DNA of 64,000 nt from an uncultured Algimonas sp. (GCA_937923575.1 CALDUL010000001.1:28323-92322), one strand, 5' to 3'; shown: positions 17,996 to 27,424, counted from the first letter of the stretch. The notes: generated from the sequence alone by a model not told the origin. Made by a program: numbers and translations.

Positions 17996-18001
17996 TTCCG
18001 T

Positions 18002-18652
18002 GTGTCCGACTATGATAAACAGCAGTGGCAAGCCGAGCAGGCAGCGCGTGACGCTGCGCTGGACAAGCAGCGCGAGAAAGAGCGTAAGGCGCGCGAACGT
18101 TCCGCTCGCAATGCCGCACGCAAGCTCGAACGCCTCCGCCGCACGCTGGAGGAAAAGGGCGAGATCAGCGAGTTCGAGGCCGAGTTCTCTGAAAGCGTGT
18201 CCGAGCGGCTCGACAAATTCGGCTCTGCCTTTGGCAATCCCGAGCTCGGCCGCCCCGGCGATGCGCTCTCATCCGCGCAGAAACGCGTCGTGGCGGGTAT
18301 GAACCGCAAGGTGAAAGATCTGCGCAAGAGGCCGAAGGTGGAGGCGGAGGGGTCTGAGCCTGAGGACGACTTCGAAGAGGAGATCTCCCGCCCACGCTAC
18401 GATCGCAAGGCCAGGCCGCGCTCGTCCTTCAAATCGAAAAAGCAGAAGTGGACGCCTCGCGTGCGTCAGCTGGATGAGGATTTCGAGAATGACGTGACGG
18501 ATGCTGTTCCGGAGCCAGAACCGGAGCGTCCGCCAGTTGGTAAGCCATTCCTGCGCGTGCTGGAGGAGGCGCCGACGCAACCAGTCTCCACGCCACAGCC
18601 GATTGCTCGGCCACAGGCTCCCTTTCTACGGGTGGTTTCCTCGAACGACTAG
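18002..18652 (+). CDS. Charged hypothetical protein
   Basis: 216-residue highly charged protein. The N-terminal half is a Lys/Arg/Glu-rich predicted helix (RDAALDKQREKERKARERS); the middle is acidic (EPEDDFEEEI) and the C-terminal part Pro-rich with two PFLRV copies. No signal peptide, membrane segment or known family recognised. Start assignment: GTG at 18002 fits the promoter spacing; ATG at 17993 (MFRVSDYDK) is the alternative. Divergent from the HglS-like gene. Confidence 0.65.
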   Translation: MSDYDKQQWQAEQAARDAALDKQREKERKARERSARNAARKLERLRRTLEEKGEISEFEAEFSESVSERLDKFGSAFGNPELGRPGDALSSAQKRVVAGMNRKVKDLRKRPKVEAEGSEPEDDFEEEISRPRYDRKARPRSSFKSKKQKWTPRVRQLDEDFENDVTDAVPEPEPERPPVGKPFLRVLEEAPTQPVSTPQPIARPQAPFLRVVSSND

Positions 18653-18724
18653 GCAAGGGTTCTCGCGGCGTAGGCTTTGCCACGGGGTAGCCGCAAATGC
18701 AGAGTACAACGCTCATGGGCCAAG

Positions 18725-18754
18725 AAAAAAGGCCCGCCGCTTGCGCGACGGGCC
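18725..18754 (-). terminator. Rho-independent terminator of the EF-hand gene
   Basis: On the minus strand a GC-rich 10-bp stem (GGCCCGTCGC / GCGGCGGGCC, one mismatch, loop GCAA) is followed by six T residues. It lies 27 nt beyond the stop of the EF-hand protein gene. Confidence 0.85.
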
Positions 18755-18780
18755 CCTAACTCGTTGAGCGTATCGACCGC

Positions 18781-19566
18781 TTACAGGCGCGGCTCTGAGC
18801 GGAAGTAGCCGCGGTTGAGCACGTCTTCGCTGGCTGCGATCTGAAAGCGGATTTCGTCGAAGTCGCTTTGGCCGTTGGTGAAGCGGATGAACTCCTGCGC
18901 GGCGGCGGTCGTGGTGATGCCGGTCTTGCTGCGGGCCTTGCGGTACTCGTTGAAGTCCACGCGACCATCGCTGTTCATGTCGTAGTCGCCAAAAACGCCG
19001 TAGTCGTTCGAATAGCTAAGGCTGACCGGGCTGCTGACGGTCATGCTGTCCGTCGTGATGGTCGAGCCTAGGACGGCGGATGGCTGGGTCGTCATGACGG
19101 GCTCTGTCGTCATGGTGGTCGTCATGCCCATGGCGGCCGACTGCGTGTCGTCCATGTTGTGCACTGTGCCGTCGTCCAGATGCTTGTGCGGCATATTGGC
19201 GATGTCCACGCCCGCAAAGGTGCGGTCCGTGATGACGTCGCTCGATCCGCCGGTCAGCTTCACATACTCTTTGGCGGAGTCGGTCGCGTCATAGCCCTTG
19301 GTCTCCATGAAAGTGGAGAACTCGGTGAAGTCGACTTGGCCGTCGGCATTGGTGTCGATCATGTCGAATGGACCGCCGTCGGTCGCATATTTCGCCGCCA
19401 TCATATTGGTCGTCTTCATGTCCATGGCCTGCTTTTTCTGCATTTTGGCGTCCATGGTCATGGTCGCGGCCGTGTCGACCATGTCGCTCTTGTCCTGATC
19501 GCCGGCGAGCGCGGGGGCTGCGGCGGCGACGAGCATGGCTGTGGTTGTGGCTAGAATGGTTCTCAT
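18781..19566 (-). CDS. Secreted EF-hand calcium-binding protein
   Basis: 261-residue periplasmic or extracellular protein with a Sec signal peptide (MRTILATTTAMLVAAAAPALA). Two canonical EF-hand loops are visible, DTNADGQVDFTEF and DMNSDGRVDFNEY, each followed by a helix, in a protein otherwise rich in Met and Thr. The EF-hand modules appear duplicated (each followed by KEYVKLT/QEFIRFT and a G-SD segment). The start was chosen at the ATG with AAGGAA 7 nt upstream. It has its own terminator. Calcium binding is inferred from the intact loops. Confidence 0.88.
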   Translation of the reverse strand: MRTILATTTAMLVAAAAPALAGDQDKSDMVDTAATMTMDAKMQKKQAMDMKTTNMMAAKYATDGGPFDMIDTNADGQVDFTEFSTFMETKGYDATDSAKEYVKLTGGSSDVITDRTFAGVDIANMPHKHLDDGTVHNMDDTQSAAMGMTTTMTTEPVMTTQPSAVLGSTITTDSMTVSSPVSLSYSNDYGVFGDYDMNSDGRVDFNEYRKARSKTGITTTAAAQEFIRFTNGQSDFDEIRFQIAASEDVLNRGYFRSEPRL

Positions 19567-19785
19567 GATGTTTCCTTTCGAAACTGGTGGCGCGCGCCTG
19601 GACGTTGCGGTCATCGCGACGAGGCGTCCGGCGCCGATTTGGCGCAAATCCGCGCGAGATCCGTCTTGAAGAGGGAGGGTTGGATCGCGCGCGGACTTGC
19701 GGGGTTTAAACGGGGCCAGCTCGGGAAATGTTGCATGAACATTCCGTCACGGACCCCGCAAGTCCCTGATGAAGCGAGGGTGTCG

Positions 19786-20259
19786 CTAGTCGAGCGGATC
19801 TTCGTCGAGCTTGTCGGACGCTTCGTCTTCATCGGTCTCCAGCTCAGAGTCCGTCTCCTCGCCTTCACCGACCGAATAATCGGTTTCCGCGTCGTCCTCG
19901 GACGTCTCGACCTCGCCCTCGATGATGAACTCGCCCGGTTCGGTCGTCTCCAGCGACGTGCCATATTCGTTCAGGCCGGGCTCGAATATTTCGACTTCGC
20001 CTGCGACGTCGGAATTCGGCGTCGTCGTCAGCGCGTCTTCGCTCGTGTCCTTCTCGACCTTTTTAGTCTCCAAAGTCGTTTCAGGAGGCGTCGCGGTCGA
20101 AGACGCAACCTCGGTCGGCAGCATGGCCACATAGGTTACGGCCGATGCGTTCTGCAGCTTGGCCTGATCCGTCTTGTCGCACGCGAAAGCCGGGGCGGCG
20201 AGTGCCAGCGGCAGGGCGGCGGCAAGCGAAATCGCGAGTGCTTTTTTGGTCTTTGTCAT
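19786..20259 (-). CDS. Acidic secreted protein
   Basis: 157-residue protein with a signal peptide (MTKTKKALAISLAAALPLAL, cleaved near AFA) and a mature part dominated by Glu, Asp and Thr, ending in a run of acidic residues (ETDEDEASDKLDEDP). It looks intrinsically disordered. Only one Cys (ACDK) lies just after the cleavage site. No family recognised. The start has GGAGAG about 5 nt upstream. It lies upstream of the EF-hand gene on the same strand with a 219-nt gap in which nothing else was recognised. Confidence 0.75.
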   Translation of the reverse strand: MTKTKKALAISLAAALPLALAAPAFACDKTDQAKLQNASAVTYVAMLPTEVASSTATPPETTLETKKVEKDTSEDALTTTPNSDVAGEVEIFEPGLNEYGTSLETTEPGEFIIEGEVETSEDDAETDYSVGEGEETDSELETDEDEASDKLDEDPLD

Positions 20260-20476
20260 TGTGTCTCTCCAGTTGTGGCGGCTTGTGGGTTTTTGGGAAA
20301 CGCCGCCGGGAGACACAGAAGGCCGTCCAAATCGGGCGGCAAAGGGGCAAGACTGGGGCGGTTGCCTTTCGGCTATATGACCGTTTCCTCATCCTGCGGT
20401 AGGACTTGGCGATGCTTCCCGGTGTCGCCGCCTATTTCGCTTGAATATCGAAAAACGATAAGGCACGAGACAGCTC

Positions 20477-21436
20477 ATGACTGTTGCCCGATCCATCCTG
20501 TCTATGGACTCCGTGTCCAAAACCTTTGGGGGAGTCCCGGCAGTAAAAGGCGTCAGCTTCGATGTGGCGCCAGGCGAAATCGTCGGCTTTCTGGGCCCCA
20601 ACGGCGCCGGCAAAACGACGAGCCTGCGTATGGCGCTGGGCTATGTGAAACCCGATAGCGGCTCCGTCAGCCTGTTTGGCGGCCAACCGGGCGAGGCCAC
20701 ATTTGGGCGGATCGGTTTCCTGCCCGAAGAGCGCGGGCTCTACAAAAAGCAGAATGCGCGCGAATCGATTGCCCATATGGCGCGGCTCAACGGCATGACG
20801 AAACGCGATGCCTTCATGACGGCGGATCAGCTGCTGGACCGCTACGGCCTCGGCGATGCCAAGCGGAAGAAGAACAAGGACATGTCCAAGGGCATGGCGC
20901 AGAAGGTGCAGCTGCTGTCCGCCATCGCCCATGACCCAGAGTTTTACGTGCTCGACGAGCCGTTTTCCGGTCTCGACCCGGTCAATCAGAAAGTGCTTGA
21001 AGAAATGGTGCGCGAAATCGCGGATCGTGGCCGCACTATCCTGTTTTCCACCCATGTCATGGAACACGCCGAGCGTCTGTGCGACCGCATCGTGCTGATG
21101 GCGCGCGGGGAGAAGGTTTTCGACGGCACCGTTGCCGAGGCGCTCGACCACGCCCCGCGCCGCGTCGTCATGGACAGCGAGAACTCCGGATTGATGGACG
21201 CCGTTCGCCCATTTGCGGAAGAGTTGGAGCGCACGGAAAACGGCGCGCTCGACCTGCTGCTCACGCGGTCGGCCCAAGTGCCGGATATTCTTGAGACCTG
21301 TGTGCAGGCCGGTGTGCGGCTGACGCGGTTCGAGCCGATGCGCGCGAGCCTGCATGAGGCCTTCGTCGCGCTTGTCGGCGAAGAGGTGCGTGCGGAGCTC
21401 GAGGCGAGCGCGCCCGTCGTTGAGGAGGCCGCCTGA
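20477..21436 (+). CDS. ABC transporter ATP-binding protein (NatA-like)
   Basis: 319-residue ATPase with Walker A GPNGAGKT (about 40-47), a Q-loop region GFLPEERGLYKK, signature SKGMAQKVQ in place of LSGGQ, and Walker B VLDEPFSGLDP. The degenerate signature and the PEERGLY loop are usual for the NatA/Na+-export-like group. It ends with a C-terminal extension of about 90 residues. The stop overlaps the permease start (TGATG). Together they form a two-gene exporter; the substrate is not evident. Confidence 0.92.
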   Translation: MTVARSILSMDSVSKTFGGVPAVKGVSFDVAPGEIVGFLGPNGAGKTTSLRMALGYVKPDSGSVSLFGGQPGEATFGRIGFLPEERGLYKKQNARESIAHMARLNGMTKRDAFMTADQLLDRYGLGDAKRKKNKDMSKGMAQKVQLLSAIAHDPEFYVLDEPFSGLDPVNQKVLEEMVREIADRGRTILFSTHVMEHAERLCDRIVLMARGEKVFDGTVAEALDHAPRRVVMDSENSGLMDAVRPFAEELERTENGALDLLLTRSAQVPDILETCVQAGVRLTRFEPMRASLHEAFVALVGEEVRAELEASAPVVEEAA

Positions 21437-22968
21437 TGGATATCGCAGTCAAGAGAGACGCCCCTGTCGATATCCCCGTCGGTGAGCCCAACCCCACCAG
21501 CCCGCTGCCGCGCATGCGCCGTGTCTGGCTGATCGCGATGCGCGACTTCGTTGGCTATGTGAAGACCTGGGGTTTCTGGCTGTCCTTCCTCTTTCCCGTC
21601 ATCTTCGCCGTCGGCGGATTTCTCTACGCGCAGTCGGATATCGACCTGTCGCCACCGAAATTTGAGACCATACTGGATCAGACCAACTACCACGGCGAAA
21701 AGCTCATCGAGTTCGAGCAGCGGGAATATGAGCGTCGGCGAGAGCTTGCCGTATCTGCGCTCGGCATGTTGCTGCCGAAGTCGGAGCAGGAGGCGTTCGA
21801 GGCGTTCGTCGAGGACAACGGCGCGGATGCCGGGATAGAGGAGCTGCGACGTCGAAATGCGGCCGGCGCCGACCAGGTCGATCTGCCGGAACGCTCTCTG
21901 TTCCTGGTCGATCCGCCCGCGAATACGCTCGCAGATCTGCGTCCCTATCTCGACGGGGACAAGACTGTGTCCTTTGGCGAGAAGACCGTGCCGCTCAACG
22001 GCGTCATCGTGATCAAGGGGACGCAAGATGCGCCCATCACGGAATATTGGACGCGCAACTTCAATAACGCGCCCGCCGAGCGCCTGCTCAATCGCTATCT
22101 GCGCGACCTCGCGGAGACGCGCTTCTTCGCGCAGACGGATCTGACCAAGGCCGACTATGACGAAGCCCTGAAAGACCGGGTCAGGGTCGCGGTTTTCGAC
22201 CCCACCAAGGCGTCGGAGGACGGCGGGGAAGATCAGGCTGTCTCCATGTGGGACCGGGCTCCCTATATCGTCGGCGCGGCGCTCGGAATCTTTCTGCTGA
22301 TGACCATCTTTGCCGGGTCGCTCGCCCTGCTGACCTCGATGATCGAGGAGAAGATGAACAAGCTGCTGGAGATGATGCTGGCCAGTGCGAAGTTTTCCGA
22401 GATCATGTTGGGCAAGATGCTCGGTGCGGCCATGCTGACCCTGGCGAGCCTCGCGCCCTATTTTTTGGTCGGGATAGCCGCCGTTATAGGCTTTCTATTC
22501 TTCGGCAATGCTGAGCAGGTCGAGGCCATTCGCGAAGCCTTCCCGTTGAGCACGATTATAATCAGCATCGTCTATCTGGTGCTGGGCTATATGCTCTATG
22601 CGACGGTGCTGATCTCGTTGGGTGCACTGGCGCAATCGATGCAGGACGCGCAGACTTTGTCCCTGCCGATCATCATGTTGATGTTTGCGGGTATGCTGAC
22701 GATCCAGTTCGGCTTCCTCGCGCCGGACAGCCCGCCCATCGTGTTCGCGTCGATCTTCCCGCTGACCTCGCCCTTTGCGATGATGATCCGTCTGGCGAGC
22801 GATCCGCCGCTCTGGCAGATCCTGCTGTCGCTGGCGTTGCTGCTGGCTTCGGTCGTCGGCGTGATGTGGCTCTGCGCGCGCATTTTCCGCTTCGGCGTGC
22901 TGTCGGGCGGCGGGGTCGGCGTGATCAAGAATTGGTTCAAGCGGACCATTCTGCGCCGTGCTGCGTAA
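21436..22968 (+). CDS. ABC-2 type permease (NatB-like)
   Basis: 510-residue permease with one N-terminal helix (FWLSFLFPVIFAVGGFLYA), a large extracytoplasmic domain of about 240 residues, and five to six C-terminal helices including YIVGAALGIFLLMTIFAGSL and the segment ILLSLALLLASVVGVMWLCA. The cytoplasmic loop MIEEKMNKLLEMML is the coupling motif shared with NatB/YhaP proteins. It is translationally coupled to the ATPase gene. Na+ or organic-compound export is suggested by family only. Confidence 0.9.
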   Translation: MDIAVKRDAPVDIPVGEPNPTSPLPRMRRVWLIAMRDFVGYVKTWGFWLSFLFPVIFAVGGFLYAQSDIDLSPPKFETILDQTNYHGEKLIEFEQREYERRRELAVSALGMLLPKSEQEAFEAFVEDNGADAGIEELRRRNAAGADQVDLPERSLFLVDPPANTLADLRPYLDGDKTVSFGEKTVPLNGVIVIKGTQDAPITEYWTRNFNNAPAERLLNRYLRDLAETRFFAQTDLTKADYDEALKDRVRVAVFDPTKASEDGGEDQAVSMWDRAPYIVGAALGIFLLMTIFAGSLALLTSMIEEKMNKLLEMMLASAKFSEIMLGKMLGAAMLTLASLAPYFLVGIAAVIGFLFFGNAEQVEAIREAFPLSTIIISIVYLVLGYMLYATVLISLGALAQSMQDAQTLSLPIIMLMFAGMLTIQFGFLAPDSPPIVFASIFPLTSPFAMMIRLASDPPLWQILLSLALLLASVVGVMWLCARIFRFGVLSGGGVGVIKNWFKRTILRRAA

Positions 22969-22976
22969 GTAAAGTC

Positions 22977-23675
22977 ATGAGCCCCACTGACGCCCGCAAC
23001 GCCATCCTCGACCGTGCCCTTGGCGCGGCGGCCTTCGACGGCTGGACCGACGCCATGATGGCCAAGGCGGCCACCGATGCCGGATTGCCGGACGGCGCGG
23101 ATGCGCTCTACTTTCCGGACGGCGCTGTGGAACTCATCGCCTACTGGTCCGGCCGCATGGACGCCGAGGCGCGCGTCCAGATCGAAGCGCTCGATCTTGC
23201 CTCCATGAAAATCCGCGAACGCGTGACCGAAGGCGTCGCCATCCGCCTTGATCAGATCGGTCGCCATGAGGAAGCCGCTCGCCGCGCACAGGGCCGGCTT
23301 AGCTTGCCGGATGGTCTCGGCACGGCGGCCAAGGTGACCTGGGCAGCCGCTGACATGATCTGGGGTGCCATTGGCGACACCAGCACAGACGCCAACTTCT
23401 ATTCCAAACGCGCGGTGCTCTCAGGTGTGCTCGCGTCCACCGCGCCGATCTGGCTGAACGATAGCCTGCCGGACAAGCCGGACGGCCGTGCGTTCCTGAA
23501 CCGCCGCATCGAGAACGTCATGCAGTTCGAAAAGGTGAAAGCGACCGTGCGCAAGGCGTCGGGCGACCTCCCCAATCCCGCCGAAGTGCTCGGGCGGATG
23601 CGCTATGGTGGCTTGCGGCAGAAGGGCGTGCCGACGCGGCGCGAGAAGCGCCGGATCAGGCGAGGAAGCCTCTAG
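22977..23675 (+). CDS. COQ9 family protein
   Basis: 232-residue protein of the COQ9 family, which binds lipids and assists ubiquinone hydroxylation. It has the N-terminal helical TetR-like part (ARNAILDRALGAAAFDGWTD) and the C-terminal COQ9 domain with WAAADMIWGAIGDTSTDANFYSKRAVL, a near-signature block for the family. It starts 8 nt after the permease stop. Its stop lies 3 nt from that of the convergent amidohydrolase. Confidence 0.9.
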   Translation: MSPTDARNAILDRALGAAAFDGWTDAMMAKAATDAGLPDGADALYFPDGAVELIAYWSGRMDAEARVQIEALDLASMKIRERVTEGVAIRLDQIGRHEEAARRAQGRLSLPDGLGTAAKVTWAAADMIWGAIGDTSTDANFYSKRAVLSGVLASTAPIWLNDSLPDKPDGRAFLNRRIENVMQFEKVKATVRKASGDLPNPAEVLGRMRYGGLRQKGVPTRREKRRIRRGSL

Positions 23676-23678
23676 GCG

Positions 23679-25001
23679 TTATTTTTTCGCCCGTGTCCCC
23701 GCCGGTCCCTTGTAGACCGTGCCGCCTTTCATAACGAAATCGACGCTCATCAGCTCGGCGACGTCATCCAGCGGATTGCCGTCCAGACCGATGATATCGG
23801 CATATTTGCCAGCTTCCAGCGTGCCGATGACGTCGGATAGTTGAATGTGCTTCGCCGCGACCGTGGTGGCGCTTTCGATGGCTTCCATCGGGCTCATGCC
23901 CGCTTTGACCATATATTGGAATTCCTTGGCGTTCTGCCCGTGAGCCGAGACACCGGAGTCGGTGCCAAACGCGATGGTCACACCGTTGCGGAAAGCCAGC
24001 GTTGCCATGTCCTGCATGGCGGGGCCGACTTCGCGGGCTTTTCTGACCTGATTAGGCGTGAGGAAAGTGTCGGGGTCCTCCGCCCATTCCGCGACGGTCA
24101 TGCCCGCGAGCACGGTCGGGACCAGCACGGCGTCGTTTTGCTTGAACAGCCTTGCGGTCTCCCGGTCCATGAAGCTGCCGTGTTCGATGGAATCGATGCC
24201 CGCGCGCAGCGCGGCGTCGATACCGTCCTTGTCATGGGCATGGGCCGTGACCTTGCGGCCCATCGTGGCAGCGGTTTCGACGATGGCGGCGAGTTCGTCG
24301 TCTAGCAGCTGCTGTCCCGTGCCGGCATTGGTGTCGGAGAGCACACCGCCCGTTGCCGTGATCTTGATGACGTCCGCACCGTTCTTTACCGCCTGGCGCA
24401 CCGCGCGGCGGCAGTCAGCGGGTCCGTCGCAGATCGTCTCCGACTGATACATCTCCAAAATGTCGTCCTTGAAGCCATGGAAGTCGCCGTGCCCGCCGGT
24501 CGCTGCAATCGCGGACCCTGCCGCACGAATATGCGGACCGGGCACCAGCCCCTTGTCGATTGCGCGGCGCAGGGCGAATATCTCCTTCGGCCCGCCGACG
24601 TCCTGCACAGCGGTGAAGCCCGCCATCAGCGTCGTCTTGGCGTGGGCAGCCGCCTGCAATGCCACATCTCCGGCTTCCAGTCGTACCGCATCGTCCGGCT
24701 TGCCGGTCGCGCGGTCAGAGCGCAGGTGTACATGACTGTCGATCAGCCCGGGCAGGAAGAACATCCCGCGCCCGTCGATGATCATCGCCTCGTCGTCCTC
24801 CAGATAGCCTGGCTCGATGCCGACGATCTCGCCGCCGTGGATAACGATAGTCTGGCGCTTTTCCGCGGCGCGTCCGGGAACAGCCAACACGGTACCGGCA
24901 TGGATCAGCGTGTAGTCGGAGCGGTCATGCGCGCTGTGCATATCCGCAGACGCGACGACGGGCAGGGCGGCTATGGCGGCGGTCAGGAGCAGGCGTTTCA
25001 T
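23679..25001 (-). CDS. Secreted metal-dependent amidohydrolase
   Basis: 440-residue periplasmic amidohydrolase with signal peptide MKRLLLTAAIAALPVVASA. TIM-barrel metal motifs are visible: DSHVHLR (first His pair), the block VIKITATGG that usually holds the carbamylated Lys, HAHD, IEHGS and the late Asp in FGTDSGVSAHG. It belongs to the imidazolonepropionase-like/Xaa-Pro (prolidase-type) branch; peptidase or lactonase activity is possible. The start was chosen at the signal peptide, although the frame is open further upstream. Confidence 0.88.
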   Translation of the reverse strand: MKRLLLTAAIAALPVVASADMHSAHDRSDYTLIHAGTVLAVPGRAAEKRQTIVIHGGEIVGIEPGYLEDDEAMIIDGRGMFFLPGLIDSHVHLRSDRATGKPDDAVRLEAGDVALQAAAHAKTTLMAGFTAVQDVGGPKEIFALRRAIDKGLVPGPHIRAAGSAIAATGGHGDFHGFKDDILEMYQSETICDGPADCRRAVRQAVKNGADVIKITATGGVLSDTNAGTGQQLLDDELAAIVETAATMGRKVTAHAHDKDGIDAALRAGIDSIEHGSFMDRETARLFKQNDAVLVPTVLAGMTVAEWAEDPDTFLTPNQVRKAREVGPAMQDMATLAFRNGVTIAFGTDSGVSAHGQNAKEFQYMVKAGMSPMEAIESATTVAAKHIQLSDVIGTLEAGKYADIIGLDGNPLDDVAELMSVDFVMKGGTVYKGPAGTRAKK

Positions 25002-25084
25002 GGGCGGTCTCTTGCAAAAGTCGTAGATCGGGGCTGCCGCGAAAGCGGCGCGTGGTAAAGAGAGTTCGTGCGCCGCGCGAGTTC

Positions 25085-25462
25085 TCAGGATGGACGCGAC
25101 CGCATCGCAAACAGGATGAGGATCACGACGAAGATTTCGATAATGATCGGCTGCAGCTCGCCTGCGCCCATCCCGGTGAATAGCACATCGATGATCCGCC
25201 CGATGGCCGCCAAGCCGTAGAGCGACGCCGCCGCCCAAAGCCAGTGACGTTTGCCCGCGAATAGCGCGCCGAGAATGGCAATGGCTGCGGTCAGGAAGAA
25301 GGCCGAGAGGTCTGCGCGCAAGGTCGCCGCGCCCAATTCCGTTGATCCGCTAAAGCCGCCAAGCGCCTCTGCGGCGCGGTCCGGCGCAAACAGATTCATG
25401 AGCCCCATGAGCAGCGAGAGCAGCAGCGGCGGCACGAGTGCAATCTTGGCAGCGAGTTTCAT
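25085..25462 (-). CDS. Small membrane protein, DUF4345-like
   Basis: 125-residue inner-membrane protein with four predicted helices, for example IALVPPLLLSLLMGLMNLF and IIIEIFVVILILFAM. The pattern of a first helix followed by FAPDRAAEALGGFSG and an LRADLSAFF second helix resembles DUF4345 proteins. Function unknown. GGGAAAG lies about 4 nt upstream of the ATG. It is upstream of the amidohydrolase gene on the same strand. Confidence 0.75.
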   Translation of the reverse strand: MKLAAKIALVPPLLLSLLMGLMNLFAPDRAAEALGGFSGSTELGAATLRADLSAFFLTAAIAILGALFAGKRHWLWAAASLYGLAAIGRIIDVLFTGMGAGELQPIIIEIFVVILILFAMRSRPS

Positions 25463-25562
25463 AGTCTTTCCCCAATTTCTGCGATCTTGTGATCGTCTGT
25501 CGTCTCGCTAGCAAAGGCGCAGGGACCACGCTAGGCACGGCGAAACATCACCAAGGATACTC

Positions 25563-26681
25563 ATGTCAGATCTGCCTAAAACCTACCGTCAGCTTGTTTC
25601 CACCGTCACCGATGGGGAGCTCCGCATGGAGATCGTCGAAAAGGACATGCCGACGCCTAAGGGCGACCAGGTCCTGATCCGCGTCGAAGCCTCCCCGATC
25701 AATCCGTCGGACCACGGCGTCATGTTCGGCTATGCCAGTATGGACGGTGCGAAGAATGATGGCGACGCACTGGTCGCGCCGGTCGGCAAGCTCGGCATGC
25801 GCATGATGAAAGGGCGTCTCGGTCAAGCGCTGCCGCTGGGCAATGAAGGCGCGGGCACGGTCGTCGCGGTCGGTGACGGCGACATGGCAAAGCCGCTGTT
25901 GGGCCGCACGGTCGCGGCAATGGGCGGCGGCATGTATGCGGAATACCGCGTTGTCCACGCCACGCAGTGCTTGCCGATCCACGACGGCAATACGGCCAAG
26001 GACGGCGCGTCGAGCTTCGTCAATCCGCTGACCTCGCTCTGCTTCCCGGAGACGATGCGCCTCGAAGGTCACAGCGCCATCGTGCACACGGCGGCGGCGT
26101 CAAACCTCGGCCAGATGCTGGTCCGTATCTGCGCGGCCGACAATGTCCCGCTGGTCAATATCGTGCGCAAGAACGCGCAGGCGAAATTGCTCAAGGACAT
26201 GGGCGCGGAACATGTGGTCAACAGCTCGGATGACGACTTCATCGCCCAGCTCACGGACGCGGTCCACGCCACTGGTGCAACGCTGGCGTTCGATGCGACG
26301 GGCGGCGGCAAGCTGGCGTCAGACATTCTCACCGCCATGGAAGGCGCGGCGGCGCGCACGCCGGGTGCCTATTCGATCTACGGCTCGGTACATCACAAGC
26401 AGGTCTATCTCTACGGCGGGCTCGATACATCGCCGACGGTGCTGTCCCGCGGCTACGGCATGGCGTGGGGTGTTGGCGGATGGCTACTGCCGAACTTCCT
26501 CGCCAAGAACCCGGACATCGTCCCGCGCCTGAGGCAGCGCGTGGCAGACGAGCTGACCACGACTTTCGCGTCTCACTACACGGATGAGATTTCGCTGGAT
26601 GACGCGCTGAAGGCGGACGTCGTGGCGATCTATAACGCCAAGAAGACCGGGCAGAAGTTTCTCGTCACGCCGCACGGCTAG
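25563..26681 (+). CDS. Zinc-type/quinone oxidoreductase-like MDR dehydrogenase
   Basis: 372-residue MDR-superfamily NAD(P)H-dependent oxidoreductase. The N-terminal GroES-like domain contains LIRVEASPINPSDHG and GNEGAGTVVAVG, and the Rossmann part contains the segment HTAAASNLGQMLVRICAADN. The structural-zinc Cys cluster of alcohol dehydrogenases is absent, so it fits the quinone oxidoreductase/enoyl reductase branch better. AAGGA precedes the ATG. It starts a three-gene plus-strand run with two SDR genes (gaps of 6 and 5 nt). Confidence 0.85.
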   Translation: MSDLPKTYRQLVSTVTDGELRMEIVEKDMPTPKGDQVLIRVEASPINPSDHGVMFGYASMDGAKNDGDALVAPVGKLGMRMMKGRLGQALPLGNEGAGTVVAVGDGDMAKPLLGRTVAAMGGGMYAEYRVVHATQCLPIHDGNTAKDGASSFVNPLTSLCFPETMRLEGHSAIVHTAAASNLGQMLVRICAADNVPLVNIVRKNAQAKLLKDMGAEHVVNSSDDDFIAQLTDAVHATGATLAFDATGGGKLASDILTAMEGAAARTPGAYSIYGSVHHKQVYLYGGLDTSPTVLSRGYGMAWGVGGWLLPNFLAKNPDIVPRLRQRVADELTTTFASHYTDEISLDDALKADVVAIYNAKKTGQKFLVTPHG

Positions 26682-26687
26682 GAGGCG

Positions 26688-27419
26688 ATGAACGGCCAGC
26701 GCATACTCGTCACCGGGGCCAGTTCCGGTCTCGGACGCGCGGCCTGCGAGCGGCTGGCGCAAGACGGCGCGACCGTGCTGGCCTGCGCACGGCGAGAGGA
26801 GAGGCTGCTGGAGCTCTCCAAGCGATGGCCGACTATCGAACCGCATGTGCTGGATGTTTCGGACGCCGCCGCGGTCGATACGTTCTGCGCCGCGCTCGGC
26901 CCGCTCGACGCGGCGATCCTGAATGCGGGCGTGACGGAGGTCGGCCCGTTCACCAACGGCACGGCGGAGCGCGACGCGCAGCTGATCGCGACGAATGCCA
27001 CGGCGAACACGCACCTCGCGCGCGGCTTGCGCCGGCCGCTCCAAGGTGGCCGCCTCATCTTCGTCGGCAGCATGGCCGGCATGGTGCCGCTACCCTACCA
27101 AGCCGTCTATTCCGGCACCAAAGCCTTCCTCCACCACTTCGCGCTGGCCCTGCGCGAGGAGTGGGCGGGTGAGGTCAGCGTCGGTGTATTTGCGCCGGGC
27201 GGTATTCGAACAGAGATGACCGACGTGGCCGCGCTGAAGACGCTGGACAGCCATCTTGCCGATGTGGGCGAGGTTGCCGACGCGTTGCTCGCTTTCACCG
27301 CTTCGACTCGCGCGCTGTCCGTGCCGGGCGGCGCCAACAGGGCGGCCGCAACCCTATCGCGTGTCGTGCCGCGCAGTTGGGCGGCGAAGTTAATGGAGCG
27401 CGTCTACCGAGAGGACTGA
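26688..27419 (+). CDS. Short-chain dehydrogenase/reductase
   Basis: 243-residue classical SDR: TGASSGLG cofactor loop at the N-terminus, ILNAGV in place of NNAG, catalytic Ser in FVGSMAGM and YSGTK (Y-x3-K). A basic ACARREER after the second strand suggests NADP preference. The substrate is unknown; the middle position between an MDR dehydrogenase and a dienoyl-CoA-reductase-like SDR hints at lipid or acyl metabolism. Confidence 0.88.
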   Translation: MNGQRILVTGASSGLGRAACERLAQDGATVLACARREERLLELSKRWPTIEPHVLDVSDAAAVDTFCAALGPLDAAILNAGVTEVGPFTNGTAERDAQLIATNATANTHLARGLRRPLQGGRLIFVGSMAGMVPLPYQAVYSGTKAFLHHFALALREEWAGEVSVGVFAPGGIRTEMTDVAALKTLDSHLADVGEVADALLAFTASTRALSVPGGANRAAATLSRVVPRSWAAKLMERVYRED

Positions 27420-27424
27420 AGACT

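Noticed and set aside
20477..21436. Degenerate LSGGQ (SKGMAQK) in the ABC ATPase as evidence of a dead enzyme
   Set aside because: This variant is usual in the NatA-like group, and Walker A and B are intact.
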